From the NCBI GenBank assembly GCA_028583605.1, contig CM053327.1, positions 39,204,522 to 39,268,521 on the forward strand: DNA of 64,000 bases, read 5' to 3'. The stretch comes from Dastarcus helophoroides (Eukaryota > Arthropoda > Insecta > Coleoptera > Bothrideridae). Numbering within the stretch: position 1 is the stretch's first letter; every line of letters starts with the position of its first letter. The position numbers and the translations under genes are program-made. The notes below the pieces were generated by a model. That model saw nothing but the letters and a program-made list of their open reading frames with translations. It ran no database searches and had not been told where the DNA came from. This document shows, piece by piece, positions 45,701-50,214 of the stretch.

Positions 45701-46218
45701 GGTGATTTAAGGAGCTGGTGGAGCGTGAACAGTCTTATGAAATACGAGGAGAAGCGGCGATGTCTCTCTTCTCGGTATCAACAGCTGACGGCAAACTTGT
45801 TATCGCCGGTAAGTGCTCTTGTTTAACTCACTCGCCTATTCGCAATGTGACAATTGCAGTTTATTTAACGTTTTTTTAGATGAATACTTCTATAACGATA
45901 GAAGAAGATATGGCGGATCTTGCGGGGATGAAAGTGGCTCACGACGCTTATCTGACGTGGATTAGCGAGCACGACAGCGAACCGGTGCTTCCGGGTCTGC
46001 CTTACACGGCGCGACAACTTTTTTGGATATCGGCAGCGATTCATCGATGTTCCGCCCAGTCGACGGAAACTCTGGAAAAATATATCGCTAATTATAGGCA
46101 TTCACCTGAGAAATTCCGCGTTAATGGCCCGTTGCAAAATATCGTCGGTTTTTCTAACGACTTCGGTTGCACGTACGGCGATTATATGAACCCTAAAGAA
46201 AAATGTTTCATTTGGTGA
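15767..46218 (+). CDS. Neprilysin-like M13 zinc metallopeptidase, ten exons
   Basis: Spliced coding exons: 15767-15777, 28373-28509, 28562-29103, 39464-39622, 40156-40361, 40416-40574, 42155-42395, 42452-42620, 45564-45808, 45880-46218. They give 735 residues (human neprilysin has about 750). Layout: short cytosolic tail, signal-anchor about 27-49, extracellular M13 domain. HEISH is at 572-576 and EDMAD at 632-636 (E632 as third zinc ligand), with H697 and R703 equivalent to the C-terminal substrate and transition-state residues, ending CFIW. The family is known as type II ectopeptidases that cleave small peptides. Two usual boxes are changed: NAFY is replaced around 528-531 (SGME), and HGFD after HExxH is replaced by HVII. 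Reduced or altered activity is therefore possible. Phases agree at every junction. Exon 1 is the least certain part. Confidence 0.85.
15784..16980. other. Intron 1, mostly unique sequence
   Basis: No gene seen. About 16300-16480 shows family-alpha phrases such as ttgaagttgtcattt. The rest has no match elsewhere in the window. Confidence 0.4.
16985..17075 (+). tRNA. tRNA-derived sequence (SINE head or tRNA pseudogene)
   Basis: A-box-like TAGCTTAGTTG near 16990 and a perfect B box GGTTCGAACCC near 17046, in order and at a plausible spacing for a pol III promoter. The T stem pairs (ACTGG with CCCGT, one mismatch), but I cannot close a standard D arm or acceptor stem, so a functional tRNA is unlikely. 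Confidence 0.4.
17213..17345. mobile_element. Family C half-element
   Basis: Starts with a variant of the ggaacggactgatccttgg terminus and contains the hammerhead-like motif on the minus strand with mutated core positions (ATGAAGA instead of CTGAAGA, AAAA instead of GAAA). It is followed at about 17371 by a second, longer copy. Confidence 0.65.
17371..17598. mobile_element. Family C foldback element
   Basis: Left terminus ggaacggactggtccttgg and right terminus ending tatttcaatttttgaac are inverted copies. The centre holds a hairpin around tgatagcttggctatcga, with the catalytic CTGAAGA box lost on the + strand. It sits in direct repeat with the preceding copy. Confidence 0.7.
18016..21890 (+). 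repeat. Macrosatellite, three units of about 1.3 kb
   Basis: Unit starts fall near 18016, 19312 and 20831. Shared landmarks include gaaatagaaaaatatacag near 18302, 19597 and 21123, and a ggggcgctttgttgttgta landmark near 18987 and 20515 with a variant near 21822. The second unit is longer by about 220 bp because of the family C insertion at 20088-20298; removing it restores about 1.3 kb. Each unit ends in a palindrome-rich tcttgctcttgc segment that is greatly expanded after the third unit. Confidence 0.85.
20088..20298. mobile_element. Family C foldback element (211 bp) inserted in the macrosatellite
   Basis: Present only in the middle macrosatellite unit, and flanked by a 9-bp duplication ATCGAAATG (20079-20087 and 20299-20307). 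Inverted termini. The + strand holds CTGAAGA, hairpin GACAGC-TTA-GCTGTC and GAAAC near 20198-20226, but the palindromic stem III is lost. Confidence 0.8.
21890..23790. repeat. Palindromic minisatellite array with 403-bp higher-order repeat
   Basis: About thirteen copies of a 100-160-bp unit. Each holds ttcttgcagcatgaacaaga (or a close variant), a reverse-complementary partner and a cttgctaaaagcactt linker. Blocks of subunits repeat at an offset of about 403 bp (landmarks 22463, 22866, 23270). Because unit and complement resemble each other, long frames are open on both strands (for example 23102-23899 plus and 23045-23767 minus); I regard these as repeat artefacts, not genes. Confidence 0.85.
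23900..24490. other. Intron 1, no recognisable feature
   Basis: A/T-rich unique sequence following the minisatellite. A 61-codon frame at 24156-24341 has no identifiable domain. Confidence 0.35.
24496..24542 (-). ncRNA. Hammerhead ribozyme relic D, one core substitution
   Basis: Read on the minus strand: stem I GCAATG with CAGTGC (five of six pairs), box CTGACCA (consensus CTGANGA, so G8 is C), stem II GCTC-AAAGGA-GAGC, GAAA, palindromic stem III within ACATCGATGT, cleavage triplet GTC. All elements sit in hammerhead order and spacing; the G8 change should abolish or strongly reduce cleavage. It is unlike families A and B in sequence. Confidence 0.6.
24848..25110. mobile_element. Family C foldback element with a hammerhead-like motif in each arm
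   Basis: Inverted arms of about 100 bp (left to about 24945, right from about 24973), so the same motif is read on the minus strand in the left arm and the plus strand in the right arm. Right arm: CTGAAGA 24984-24990, one extra T, hairpin GATAGC-TTG-GCTGTC 24992-25006, GAAA 25007-25010, palindrome ACGCGT, then T as cleavage base. Stem I is only about four pairs. The extra T departs from the canonical core, so activity is uncertain. Confidence 0.65.
25527..25872 (+). mobile_element. Solo LTR (346 bp), plus orientation
   Basis: Begins TGTAAC, ends GCAACA, flanked by ATAT on both sides (25523-25526 and 25873-25876), consistent with a 4-bp target duplication of a Gypsy-like element. A TATA-like ctatatgagg lies near 25692 and AATAAA near 25819. 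No internal retroviral genes adjoin, so it is a solo LTR. A diverged copy in opposite orientation lies at 27338-27682. Confidence 0.8.
26030..26105. repeat. Possible 3' tail of a dispersed retroelement
   Basis: The phrases agacggacgaacctacc, aaggattccgg and tacgaaaccctgaaaaa resemble, from memory, a widespread arthropod LINE/SINE tail ending in a ggttccg...tacggaaccct-like sequence. There is no second copy in this window, so this is weak. Confidence 0.35.
26770..27175 (-). mobile_element. LINE family Y 3' fragment
   Basis: Near-identical in order to 35866-36150 (minus strand), where the translation reads ELIGLIPPRARFLRRTR-like residues typical of the C-terminal part of CR1-like reverse transcriptases. 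No open frame of length remains. It supplies an uninterrupted reference for the MITE insertion at 41731-42017. Confidence 0.65.
27338..27682 (-). mobile_element. Solo LTR (345 bp), minus orientation
   Basis: Reverse-complement relative of 25527-25872, flanked by ATAT (27334-27337 and 27683-27686). It begins TGTTGCGGGC on the + strand. The other terminal dinucleotide has mutated from CA to TA. Shared landmarks include gcggccgc and the aagcttgat-side end near the terminus. Confidence 0.75.
27899..28082. mobile_element. Family C foldback element
   Basis: Inverted termini ttgaaatacaaatcttgtcc and its complement near 28035. The minus strand keeps the ATCGAAACGCGTTAGAGC side of the hammerhead-like motif but has lost most of the catalytic box. 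Short similar flanks (about caattga) may be a target duplication. Confidence 0.65.
28373..28509 (+). CDS. Neprilysin-like gene, exon 2 (membrane anchor)
   Basis: Acceptor ttatttcag, donor GTAAGT at 28510. It encodes EEPVYKTWWYNRSKLERRL followed by a hydrophobic stretch (residues about 27-49). A basic-aromatic WW..R..LE+RL segment before the helix is usual for insect neprilysins. The exon starts with the last base of a codon and ends with one base. Confidence 0.85.
28562..29103 (+). CDS. Neprilysin-like gene, exon 3 (M13 N-terminal domain)
   Basis: Residues 50-230. A 52-nt intron precedes it. It includes the CTSSSC, PCDDFYRFACGSF and AKKFYRACMNE motifs characteristic of the start of the M13 ectodomain, plus an NET glycosylation sequon. 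The donor GTAAGT at 29104 is in phase 0; the open frame runs on to 29301, but that tail is intron. Confidence 0.9.
29104..30280. other. Intron 3, 5' part, no recognisable feature
   Basis: A/T-rich unique sequence. A minus-strand frame at 30040-30246 has no recognisable motif. Confidence 0.4.
30281..30960. promoter_or_regulatory. GC-richer intronic block, possible regulatory element
   Basis: Clearly less A/T-biased than the flanking intron, non-repetitive within the window and without an open frame. Such islands in insect introns are often conserved non-coding elements. I have no motif-level proof. Confidence 0.25.
31303..31523. repeat. Two tandem copies of an about 110-bp sequence
   Basis: Both copies begin ctctgtccgctctgca and end with an atttaatcattttgtaattta phrase; offset about 111 bp. 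Confidence 0.8.
31640..33330 (-). mobile_element. LINE with RNase H domain (family Z), broken
   Basis: Reading from about 33330 down to 31640: end of the RT domain (KYLG-like, near 33275), connector ITYASLVWRPK...RYACLGITCA (33121-32866), RNase H with TEIHAIELCAYECLRRS and SDSQAAIK (about 32410-32260) and WVPGYKE, and a C-terminal zinc-knuckle-like CCFC...EHVLGKC (ORF 32074-31691). Frames are interrupted, so it is inactive. An RNase H domain after RT places it in the R1/Jockey-type non-LTR group. A foreign K/E-rich segment sits inside at 32432-32577. Confidence 0.85.
32432..32577 (+). pseudogene. PEVK-like coding fragment inserted in the LINE
   Basis: On the + strand an open frame rich in Lys, Glu, Pro and Val (for example KPEVPKDKSTVKEKPGKKKK) interrupts the LINE RNase H region. 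The LINE sequence on both sides is duplicated (about 32395-32431 and 32578-32622, both starting agtttgaargacagtt). Composition resembles the PEVK spring region of insect titin-like proteins, so it may be a captured exon piece. The source is inferred. Confidence 0.45.
33410..33930 (+). mobile_element. LINE C-terminal fragment (family W)
   Basis: It matches, in opposite orientation, the block at 58095-58575. Readable pieces include YACPKLARCRYNLTREETLG, the cysteine-containing tail typical of RNase-H-type LINE polyproteins. Several frameshifts and stops. Confidence 0.65.
34113..34386. mobile_element. TA-flanked MITE copy 1 (274 bp)
   Basis: Terminal inverted repeats containing CCCGCTAAAGTTGCGC and GCGCAACTTTAGCGGG. 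TA on both sides (34111-34112, 34387-34388). Several subterminal TTAAAGTT-type direct repeats could bind a transposase. The TA target places it with Tc1/mariner/pogo-type elements; no transposase is encoded. Confidence 0.8.
34648..34922. mobile_element. TA-flanked MITE copy 2 (275 bp), part of a segmental tandem duplication
   Basis: Same element as copy 1 in the same orientation. The 180 bp following each copy (34387-34565 and 34923-35102) also match, so copy 2 arose by tandem duplication of element plus flank (offset about 536 bp) rather than by independent insertion. Confidence 0.8.
35590..35860 (-). mobile_element. LINE family X C-terminal fragment
   Basis: Minus-strand frame with SSCRECLEEDKSI...CHCLSLASI, the CxxC...H...C tail of RNase-H-type LINEs. 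Better-preserved copies lie at 41195-41480 and 44490-44800. Confidence 0.75.
35866..36150 (-). mobile_element. LINE family Y 3' fragment
   Basis: Minus-strand translation includes QELIGLIPPRARFLRRTRQ and continues, through one stop, to a region ending ELPSHGTCY-like. Parallel copy at 26770-27175. Confidence 0.7.
36151..36262. repeat. Long hairpin: family F unit joined to its inverted copy
   Basis: Arms 36151-36204 and 36209-36262 are reverse complements over 54 bp with about three mismatches and a 4-base loop. The right arm starts at AAACACTTTTAGTAG, the sequence that immediately follows the hammerhead-like cut site in the minus-strand copy at 46897-46995. Confidence 0.85.
36263..36700 (-). 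mobile_element. LINE family Y fragment in two tandem copies of about 233 bp
   Basis: Minus-strand frames contain NSIQRRAIRLIDNESLTDSL and LEHRRMVGNLSLFYKYYHG, typical of the region after the RT domain in CR1-like LINEs. The segment from the family F start to the ttcaagagacc phrase is repeated in tandem (about 36205-36430 and 36431-36660). Confidence 0.75.
36701..37320 (-). mobile_element. LINE family Y reverse-transcriptase domain fragment
   Basis: Minus strand encodes, with frameshifts, INAGVPQG, LSPTLFLLHIN and YADDSN, i.e. the central RT motifs. It continues into the C-terminal pieces at 35866-36700, so this is one largely collinear, broken LINE interrupted by family F sequence. Confidence 0.75.
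37560..37900 (-). mobile_element. LINE family X RNase H fragment
   Basis: Minus-strand frame 37886-37629 reads TESQAALKVARNVKTNS, then LIWIKGHSGKERNARTDKPA. These are the RNase H acidic and histidine-containing motifs. Shorter relatives of the same segment lie at about 38270-38430 and 38935-39090. Confidence 0.8.
37935..38015 (+). mobile_element. LINE family X 3' end, opposite orientation
   Basis: The gggcccggaaagggtggcc phrase and the following caatccacaacgaatccaga are the reverse complement of the end of the family X copies at 41195 and 44490. Confidence 0.75.
38270..39090 (-). mobile_element. Scattered RNase H fragments of LINE family X with a possible integrase scrap
   Basis: About 38270-38430 and 38935-39090 repeat parts of 37640-37900 (tccatattagatcaattgca is shared). 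Between them, on the + strand at about 38770-38845, the frame RRPLADVGVDFIAPI resembles the start of a BEL/Pao-type integrase domain. This last call is weak. Confidence 0.5.
39464..39622 (+). CDS. Neprilysin-like gene, exon 4
   Basis: Residues 231-283, phase 0 at both ends. Acceptor ttgctttcag, donor GTAATA. It encodes LKDPTYSPSR, which follows ILS of exon 3 as LDQPSLGLPSR-like sequence does in the family, then YLDYMEDIAIIFGA. The preceding intron is 10.4 kb and full of mobile-element relics. Confidence 0.9.
39640..39870 (+). mobile_element. Hammerhead repeat family A, single truncated monomer in a neprilysin intron
   Basis: Begins at tacgacattgttggcgatgg and ends at ggtctgtgcatattagaa, i.e. 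the same right end as the 5998-6503 insertion. It lies entirely in the 533-nt intron between exons 4 and 5, in sense orientation. Confidence 0.85.
39778..39820 (+). ncRNA. Hammerhead ribozyme A3, intronic
   Basis: ACCAAA (39778-39783) pairs perfectly with TTTGGT (39815-39820). CTGACGA 39784-39790, stem II GATC-TAACAA-GATC 39791-39804, GAAA 39805-39808, palindromic ACCGGT, cleavage base A at 39814. No deviation from the hammerhead consensus is visible. Being in the sense strand of an intron, it would be transcribed with the neprilysin pre-mRNA. Confidence 0.9.
40156..40361 (+). CDS. Neprilysin-like gene, exon 5
   Basis: Residues 284-351 plus two bases of 352. To stay in frame the acceptor must be the AG at 40154-40155 (two bases after a CAG that would shift the frame). 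It encodes SANGSYLYNPLTVSELEY and ISARDPVYLRNLEYVL, as in other M13 enzymes. Donor GTGAGA. Confidence 0.85.
40416..40574 (+). CDS. Neprilysin-like gene, exon 6
   Basis: Residues 352-404 with split codons at both ends, after a 54-nt intron. It encodes TLANFIAWNTLQQLVHFLP and DPRWKTCVKAVEER; the W..C motif is usual here. Donor GTAATG at 40575. Confidence 0.9.
40585..40665 (+). repeat. Possible tRNA-related SINE scrap
   Basis: GGGTTCGCTTCC near 40636 resembles a B box, and agcagcgtaagtcgctg upstream could be a D-arm remnant. Only suggestive. Confidence 0.2.
41195..41480 (-). mobile_element. LINE family X 3' fragment
   Basis: Same order of landmarks as 44490-44800: tggattctagattcgttgtg, then gggcccattgtgct, then the minus-strand zinc-knuckle coding region ending near ctctgcaga. 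Confidence 0.75.
41700..42145 (-). mobile_element. LINE family Y fragment interrupted by a MITE
   Basis: Flanking pieces 41706-41730 and 42018-42145 join into the sequence seen uninterrupted at 26770 and 35866 (ccactcgcaaagggta, then ttatgctttcaaag and gatagatggcgatgaa). The insertion lies in the neprilysin intron between exons 6 and 7. Confidence 0.75.
41731..42017. mobile_element. TA-flanked MITE copy 3 (287 bp), inverted relative to copies 1 and 2
   Basis: Starts CAGTAGACTCCGCTAAAGTT and ends with the inverted ACTTTAGCGGGAGTCGAC, with TA at 41729-41730 and 42018-42019. The empty site is visible in the other family Y copies, confirming a TA target duplication. Confidence 0.85.
42155..42395 (+). 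CDS. Neprilysin-like gene, exon 7
   Basis: Residues 405 (split) to 485. Acceptor tctcttctag. MGMVVSAVYLEHNF matches the family's G-x-A-x-x-x-(x)xF segment, and FDWLDEETKKIATGKL is a strong M13 signature (WMDEETR.KA..K in relatives). Donor GTAAAC at 42396; the open frame beyond is intron. Confidence 0.9.
42452..42620 (+). CDS. Neprilysin-like gene, exon 8 (altered NAFY region)
   Basis: Residues 486-541 plus one base, after a 56-nt intron. It encodes KLRDRAKDDWYLQPSFLSGM then EVIFVPKENTL. Alignment by the DDW and the following FP.G places the usual NAFY substrate-binding motif at residues about 528-531, here SGME. Donor GTAAGT. Confidence 0.85.
43520..43930. repeat. Dispersed repeat G, copy 1
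   Basis: Very similar in sequence and order to 46408-46830. Both start gtacgcagtacgtccaaacc and run through cattcctactgcaatttt. Identity looks high along about 400 bp. The two copies are direct repeats flanking the last two neprilysin exons. Confidence 0.85.
43833..44170 (-). pseudogene. Unidentified coding-like fragment
   Basis: A minus-strand frame of 93 codons (44114-43833), extendable upstream with RTRKWARKQS-like residues, contains FLVEQRSWDSDLVKFGRVL and LWLTAKDPRRLDFYLIKT. Codon use and composition look protein-like, and the last third is repeated within repeat G at 46718-46820. I cannot assign a family; a transposable-element protein remnant is likely. Confidence 0.35.
44356..44457. 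mobile_element. Family C half-element with 13-bp target duplication
   Basis: Flanked by TTCAACAATCRTT (44343-44355 and 44458-44470). Minus strand: CTGCAGA box, a weakened hairpin GATAAT-TTG-GCCATC, GAAAC, palindrome-like ACGTAT. Degenerate. Confidence 0.7.
44490..44800 (-). mobile_element. LINE family X 3' fragment
   Basis: Minus-strand frame 44792-44589 reads SCRGCLEEDEGVEHVMCHCP then ASIRGSTLGNF, an intact C-terminal zinc-knuckle region, followed by the family X 3' end. Confidence 0.8.
44801..45563. other. Intron 8, 3' part, no recognisable feature
   Basis: Unique A/T-rich sequence up to the acceptor tgtttttag. Confidence 0.4.
45564..45808 (+). CDS. Neprilysin-like gene, exon 9 (zinc site HExxH)
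   Basis: Residues 542 (split) to 623. FPIGVMTELYF then LNYGALGSVVAHEISH: the catalytic HEISH is intact. In active M13 enzymes the next residues are GFD; here they are VII. It continues to LRSWWSVNSLMKYEEKRRC, matching the WW...S...F..+..C pattern. Donor GTAAGT. Confidence 0.95.
45880..46218 (+). CDS. Neprilysin-like gene, exon 10 (last exon)
   Basis: Residues 624-735 and stop TGA, after a 71-nt intron. EEDMADLAGMKVAHDAY corresponds to the ENxAD zinc-ligand motif (Asn replaced by Asp). RHSPEKFRVNGPLQN carries the conserved His and Arg. The protein ends YMNPKEKCFIW, the CxxW typical of M13 enzymes. Confidence 0.95.
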   Translation: MNTSITIEEDMADLAGMKVAHDAYLTWISEHDSEPVLPGLPYTARQLFWISAAIHRCSAQSTETLEKYIANYRHSPEKFRVNGPLQNIVGFSNDFGCTYGDYMNPKEKCFIW

Positions 46219-46407
46219 CGTTAAAGTAAACTTTCTAACATGTGAGTAGGCTTTGATTGAAAGGGCCCGCAACTCGTTCCCTAAGAGGCTTACTTATCAT
46301 ATATTACTAATGAAGTTTGTCGTTGTAGCGAACAGATTATGTTTACATTGTGCTGAACCTGTAGGCAATCGTTTGTCTTTATTCATTAACACCATTAGCG
46401 GTGATGT

Positions 46408-46830
46408 GACGTACGCAGTACGTCCAAACCATTAATAGATTAATTTTCCCCATATTAGAGCCATGATAGTGCCGCAGTGCGTTAAAATATCTCAATCGTT
46501 ACTCTCCGTAATCATCCATCACTGAATTGTGGCGAACGACATGTACATTTAACGCTACAACCTATCAAACTCTGCTGGAGAAAATGTATAAACTGAGTTA
46601 AACAGATAATATGTCAATGCTATTAGTACTATTTTTAATTCTGCTTACCTTAAAGTCGAGACCTAACCAGCTGGACTAGGTGGACACATTTGGTATATGA
46701 CAAACATATTCAGCATTTCAAAAACAATTATCAATATTCTTAGAAGCATTCCTACTGCAATTTTTAATATTTGTTTGCATTAAAAACACATCTTTATTAA
46801 CAAAGTTATTAGCTTTGACTAAATGAAAGT
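46408..46830. repeat. Dispersed repeat G, copy 2
   Basis: See copy 1 at 43520-43930. This copy begins 190 bp after the neprilysin stop codon and probably lies in or just after the 3' UTR; no clear AATAAA was found in between. Confidence 0.85.
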
Positions 46831-46896
46831 TGTTACAGTAGTTTAATGTTGTTATTAAGTGTTCCAGTGTAGGATACAAATTGGAATATTTATCAG

Positions 46897-46995
46897 TATA
46901 GGATATACTTCTTCCGGGATTGGATCGTGTCAAAGAACTACTAAAAGTGTTTGACGTTTCGACCACCATCGTAGAGGGCTTCTTCAGGAACAAAG
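46897..46995 (-). mobile_element. Family F fragment with hammerhead-like end
   Basis: Minus strand: CTGAAGA (46981-46987 complement), a possible stem II GCC...GGT flanked by an A/C mismatch, GAAAC, minimal palindrome ACGT, cleavage triplet GTC, then AAACACTTTTAGTAG. The unit after this cut site recurs at 36205, 36430 and 47214. Stem II and stem I are weak, so a degenerate hammerhead is the most that can be said. Confidence 0.45.
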
Positions 46996-47089
46996 AAAAG
47001 AAAAATAAATAAAAAGAGAATATGTGGAAATATGCAAAAATGAAAGAATGAAAAGGCCACTCACACGCACGGTAACTCAGTATGTCCAC

Positions 47090-47300
47090 GATACCAAAGG
47101 CGAAACTCTTCTGAATTGAAAATTGGTACAAAGGATAAGAAAGTTTAGACAGAAGAGCACGGTAACTCAGTATGTCCACCATACCAGAGGCGAAACTCTT
47201 TCTTCTTCTTCAGAAGAGATCTTCTTTGAGACGGTTCCAATCTCGGAAGAAGTATATCCTGTACTGACTCCTGGCCCGTGGAAGCCTTCGTTATCATTTT
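47090..47300 (+). repeat. Short duplication and family F fragment
   Basis: cacggtaactcagtatgtcc occurs at about 47069 and 47158 with similar downstream sequence. About 47214-47300 is a family F unit (ggaagaagtatatcctgtac). Confidence 0.6.
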
Positions 47301-48600
47301 GGAATATTAATCACATTTTGAAAATATCTCCTCATATTGCTTCAAAAGCATAACAGAATTAACCTTTTCGAGTGCAGTTAAAAAAACAAGTAAACAAAAT
47401 AACCCCAAAACAACATGATAACTCGGTACATTAATCAAATCAGAGGCAAAACTTTTATGTTTCTAAGGCTGCCTATGGTTAACAAAACATTAAACAATTT
47501 AACGATCTCGTTACCATTCTGTTACCAAATATATCCCCATCTATAATTTTTGGATTAAGGTGAAACCCAGCTGAAGTTCCCCCTTCCTCGTTTTTTTTCA
47601 TATTTTAATATTTCGCTACAAATGTAGCTTACATGTCGAGTAAAGAGTTTAAACCGACCGGTTACTGATTAATCCCTGAACGTCTGGTTGGGCTTGGGAT
47701 ACGGACGGACGTTCTATGAAATTTTTGCGGCAGAGCCTAATTTCCCATGCGAAATGAGAACTCATTCGTTTCTGATAATCTCGCGGTGAAAAAGAGACGT
47801 AGACGTTTTAAACGGTAAGCGGACTTTATAAAATAACAAAGCCGTTGGCGCATTTACAATGAATTAAGCGTTAAATTATACAATTTTCGAAAAGTAATCT
47901 GAAATGCGGCAAATTAGAGAATCGCTGGAGAACCGTTTTATAATCTAACGTATTTTTAGATTTCGTGGCCTTTAGATTCGGGCAAGACATAGTTAAGAGC
48001 TGGTTACTCATTTTACAAACTTGACAATTATAGCTTTAGCAGATTTTTAAAAGTACCGCATTCTTGATCTATACGCTGTAAACTCCGCTTACTCTAGTTA
48101 TAAAAGACAAACACGCAGTATGTCGTAACGTTGGGCACTCTTTCAATGAGAAGTTAATAAATTAATAGCTTATATACGAATTACTTAATTAGCTCATTGC
48201 TGTCCCTATGAAAGCAACATCTGAAACCTCAGTTCTCGTCGAGTCGTCACCTAGTGAGCAGCAGCTCTCTCCAAGTCCCAGTTTAGTGCAATGTCTCTCT
48301 AGTTTAGTAATTTAGCGCAGTGTTTTCTCTGCATCCCAGTCTACTTTCTACTAAAAGTCCAACGTTACCAACACGAAATTTCGAATCTATTTTATGAGCT
48401 ACGACTTCGAAACTCCAACTAAAACGTAAGACTTTGAACATTTACTTTACATTTCTTGCGTATTTTTTTTTGTTTGTGGGTTAGACCATCGTAATTTGGC
48501 TTTTTTGCCCCACCCTGCCAATTTCAAGTTAATAGAAATTCTTCGCCTGTCCGTTGGATGTTAAAACTTTCCTGTGCTTGTCAATGCAAGCAAATTCGAG
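47301..48600. other. No recognisable gene
   Basis: Unique intergenic-looking sequence downstream of the neprilysin gene; no long frame or RNA gene recognised. Confidence 0.4.
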
Positions 48601-48633
48601 GTTAGATTTTAATTTAAATAAAGTTTAACCAAG

Positions 48634-49412
48634 CTGAGATAATAAGCCTTGTATATACGAATATATACAAGTTTATTACGATGCAATTGAATTCTAATTT
48701 CATTGGAATCTAATGAAAATTAGACAGCAATTGCAAAGTTCACGTAGATAAAGCAAAGCTTGTATCACGGGTTGCATCGCAACATCCATAGATACAAACG
48801 TCCTCAGCGTGACTTTACTTTCATCTAGTTTTAACAAATGACCAATTAAATGTTCTGTAATTAAACAGTTAAACGTGCTTAAAATTGAAAATATGTACAA
48901 CCGCAATTTTAAGCACGTTTGACTGTTTAATTACAGAACATTTAATTGGTCATTTGTCAAAACTAGATGAAAATAAAGTCACGCTGAGGACGTTTGTATC
49001 TATGGATGTTGCGATGCAACCCGTGATACAAGCTTTGCCTCATCTACGTGAACTTTGCAATTGCAGTCTAATTTTCATTTGATTCTAATGAAATTAGATT
49101 TCAATTGCATCGTAATAAACTTGTATATATTCGTATATACAAGGCTTATTATCTCAGCAGAGAGCAATGCTTCAATTAGCATGTAGCGAAAATGTTTGCG
49201 TAATAAACAGTTAAAAGTCAGTTACAAGTCACCCAATGGAGGTTTGCTCTCTTGGATACTTATACGACTGACTAACAGCTTTAAATTGGAAGTGTACCAT
49301 GCTGACGAGGCCAAGGAAGGCCGAAACTAGTCTATGGTTGCGGTTGTACGTATTTTCAATTTTAAGCACGTTTAACTGTTTAATTACAGAACATTTAATT
49401 GGTCATTTGTCA
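48634..49412 (+). mobile_element. Hammerhead element family B (779 bp) with inverted 5' copy
   Basis: Flanked by a 13-bp duplication AAGTTTAACCAAG (48621-48633, 49413-49425). The first 260 bp (48634-48893) are the reverse complement of 48905-49157. The plus-oriented unit then continues to a hammerhead at 49296-49338, and after the cut site the start of the unit is repeated (AATTTTAAGCACG at 48905 and again at 49358, period 453 bp). Layout: inverted truncated copy, full unit, ribozyme, partial second unit. Frames on both arms translate alike only because of the palindrome. This layout is known from Penelope-like elements and retrozymes; membership is inferred. Confidence 0.85.
49296..49338 (+). 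ncRNA. Hammerhead ribozyme B
   Basis: Stem I ACCATG (49296-49301) with TATGGT (49333-49338, one G-T wobble), box CTGACGA 49302-49308, stem II GGCC-AAGGAA-GGCC 49309-49322, GAAA 49323-49326, palindromic stem III ACTAGT, cleavage triplet GTC with cut after 49332. Every core position agrees with the consensus. Confidence 0.9.
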
Positions 49413-49439
49413 AAGTTTAACCAAGTATTAATTTCTACT

Positions 49440-50214
49440 TTTTCCAAGCTTCTTGTTTCAATGGAACTCCCATTCTATTGTCCAAAAATATTTTATATTT
49501 CTTGACTGGAATTTTGCCTCTATTTAGATTTTCACCTTTTAAGGTGTCGCACCCATTAGATCCCATTCTTTCGTAGAAATGACCTAACTACTTTCCTTCA
49601 AACTGGCTGCTCCTGCAATTTAGTTCCTTTTTTAAAGATGGTATCGCCACTAACACTTTGATATCAAAGGTGTACACATCATTAAAATATGTATAGTCAA
49701 AGTTTGATTGTCCTCTGTAGTGACCTAAATATAGATAATATTTTTAACCTCTACAATTTTTGCAGGAAGTTGCTTTTTAAAGTTTTTAATGGATATTTCG
49801 GTGGTTTAAAACTGTAAGCAAGCTGCCAATCAACTAGGTACAAAAAGATGACTTAAATTAAGAAACGAAATGTATTTGAAAGCCAATAGCAACAGTTTTG
49901 ACGAGATAAGTAGATTTGAATCAAATTTAATGCTACTAAAGCTAATTATATGAAATTGTGTAATTTATCAATTATACTTGTAGTGTGATCAATGGAATAC
50001 CCTTCGGAAATGTATTAAATGGATTAGCTCGTACATGTGGCTTATGCAATATGTTAATTAGTCCTTTGTTTTCGAAATTTAATCAAGAACGTTCCACTCG
50101 TTGGTGGCGTAGAATCAATTAGAAACTAAATACTACCGGCGGTAACAACTCAAAATAGTATATTTGAATAATTATTTATTGCACCTGAATTACAAAATTT
50201 TAACAAACTAATAA
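49440..50214. other. No recognisable gene
   Basis: Unique A/T-rich sequence between elements B and A. Confidence 0.4.

Noticed and set aside
48700..49082. Two similar frames on opposite strands (about 65 codons each)
   Set aside because: They are the two arms of one inverted repeat; the translation identity follows from the palindrome.
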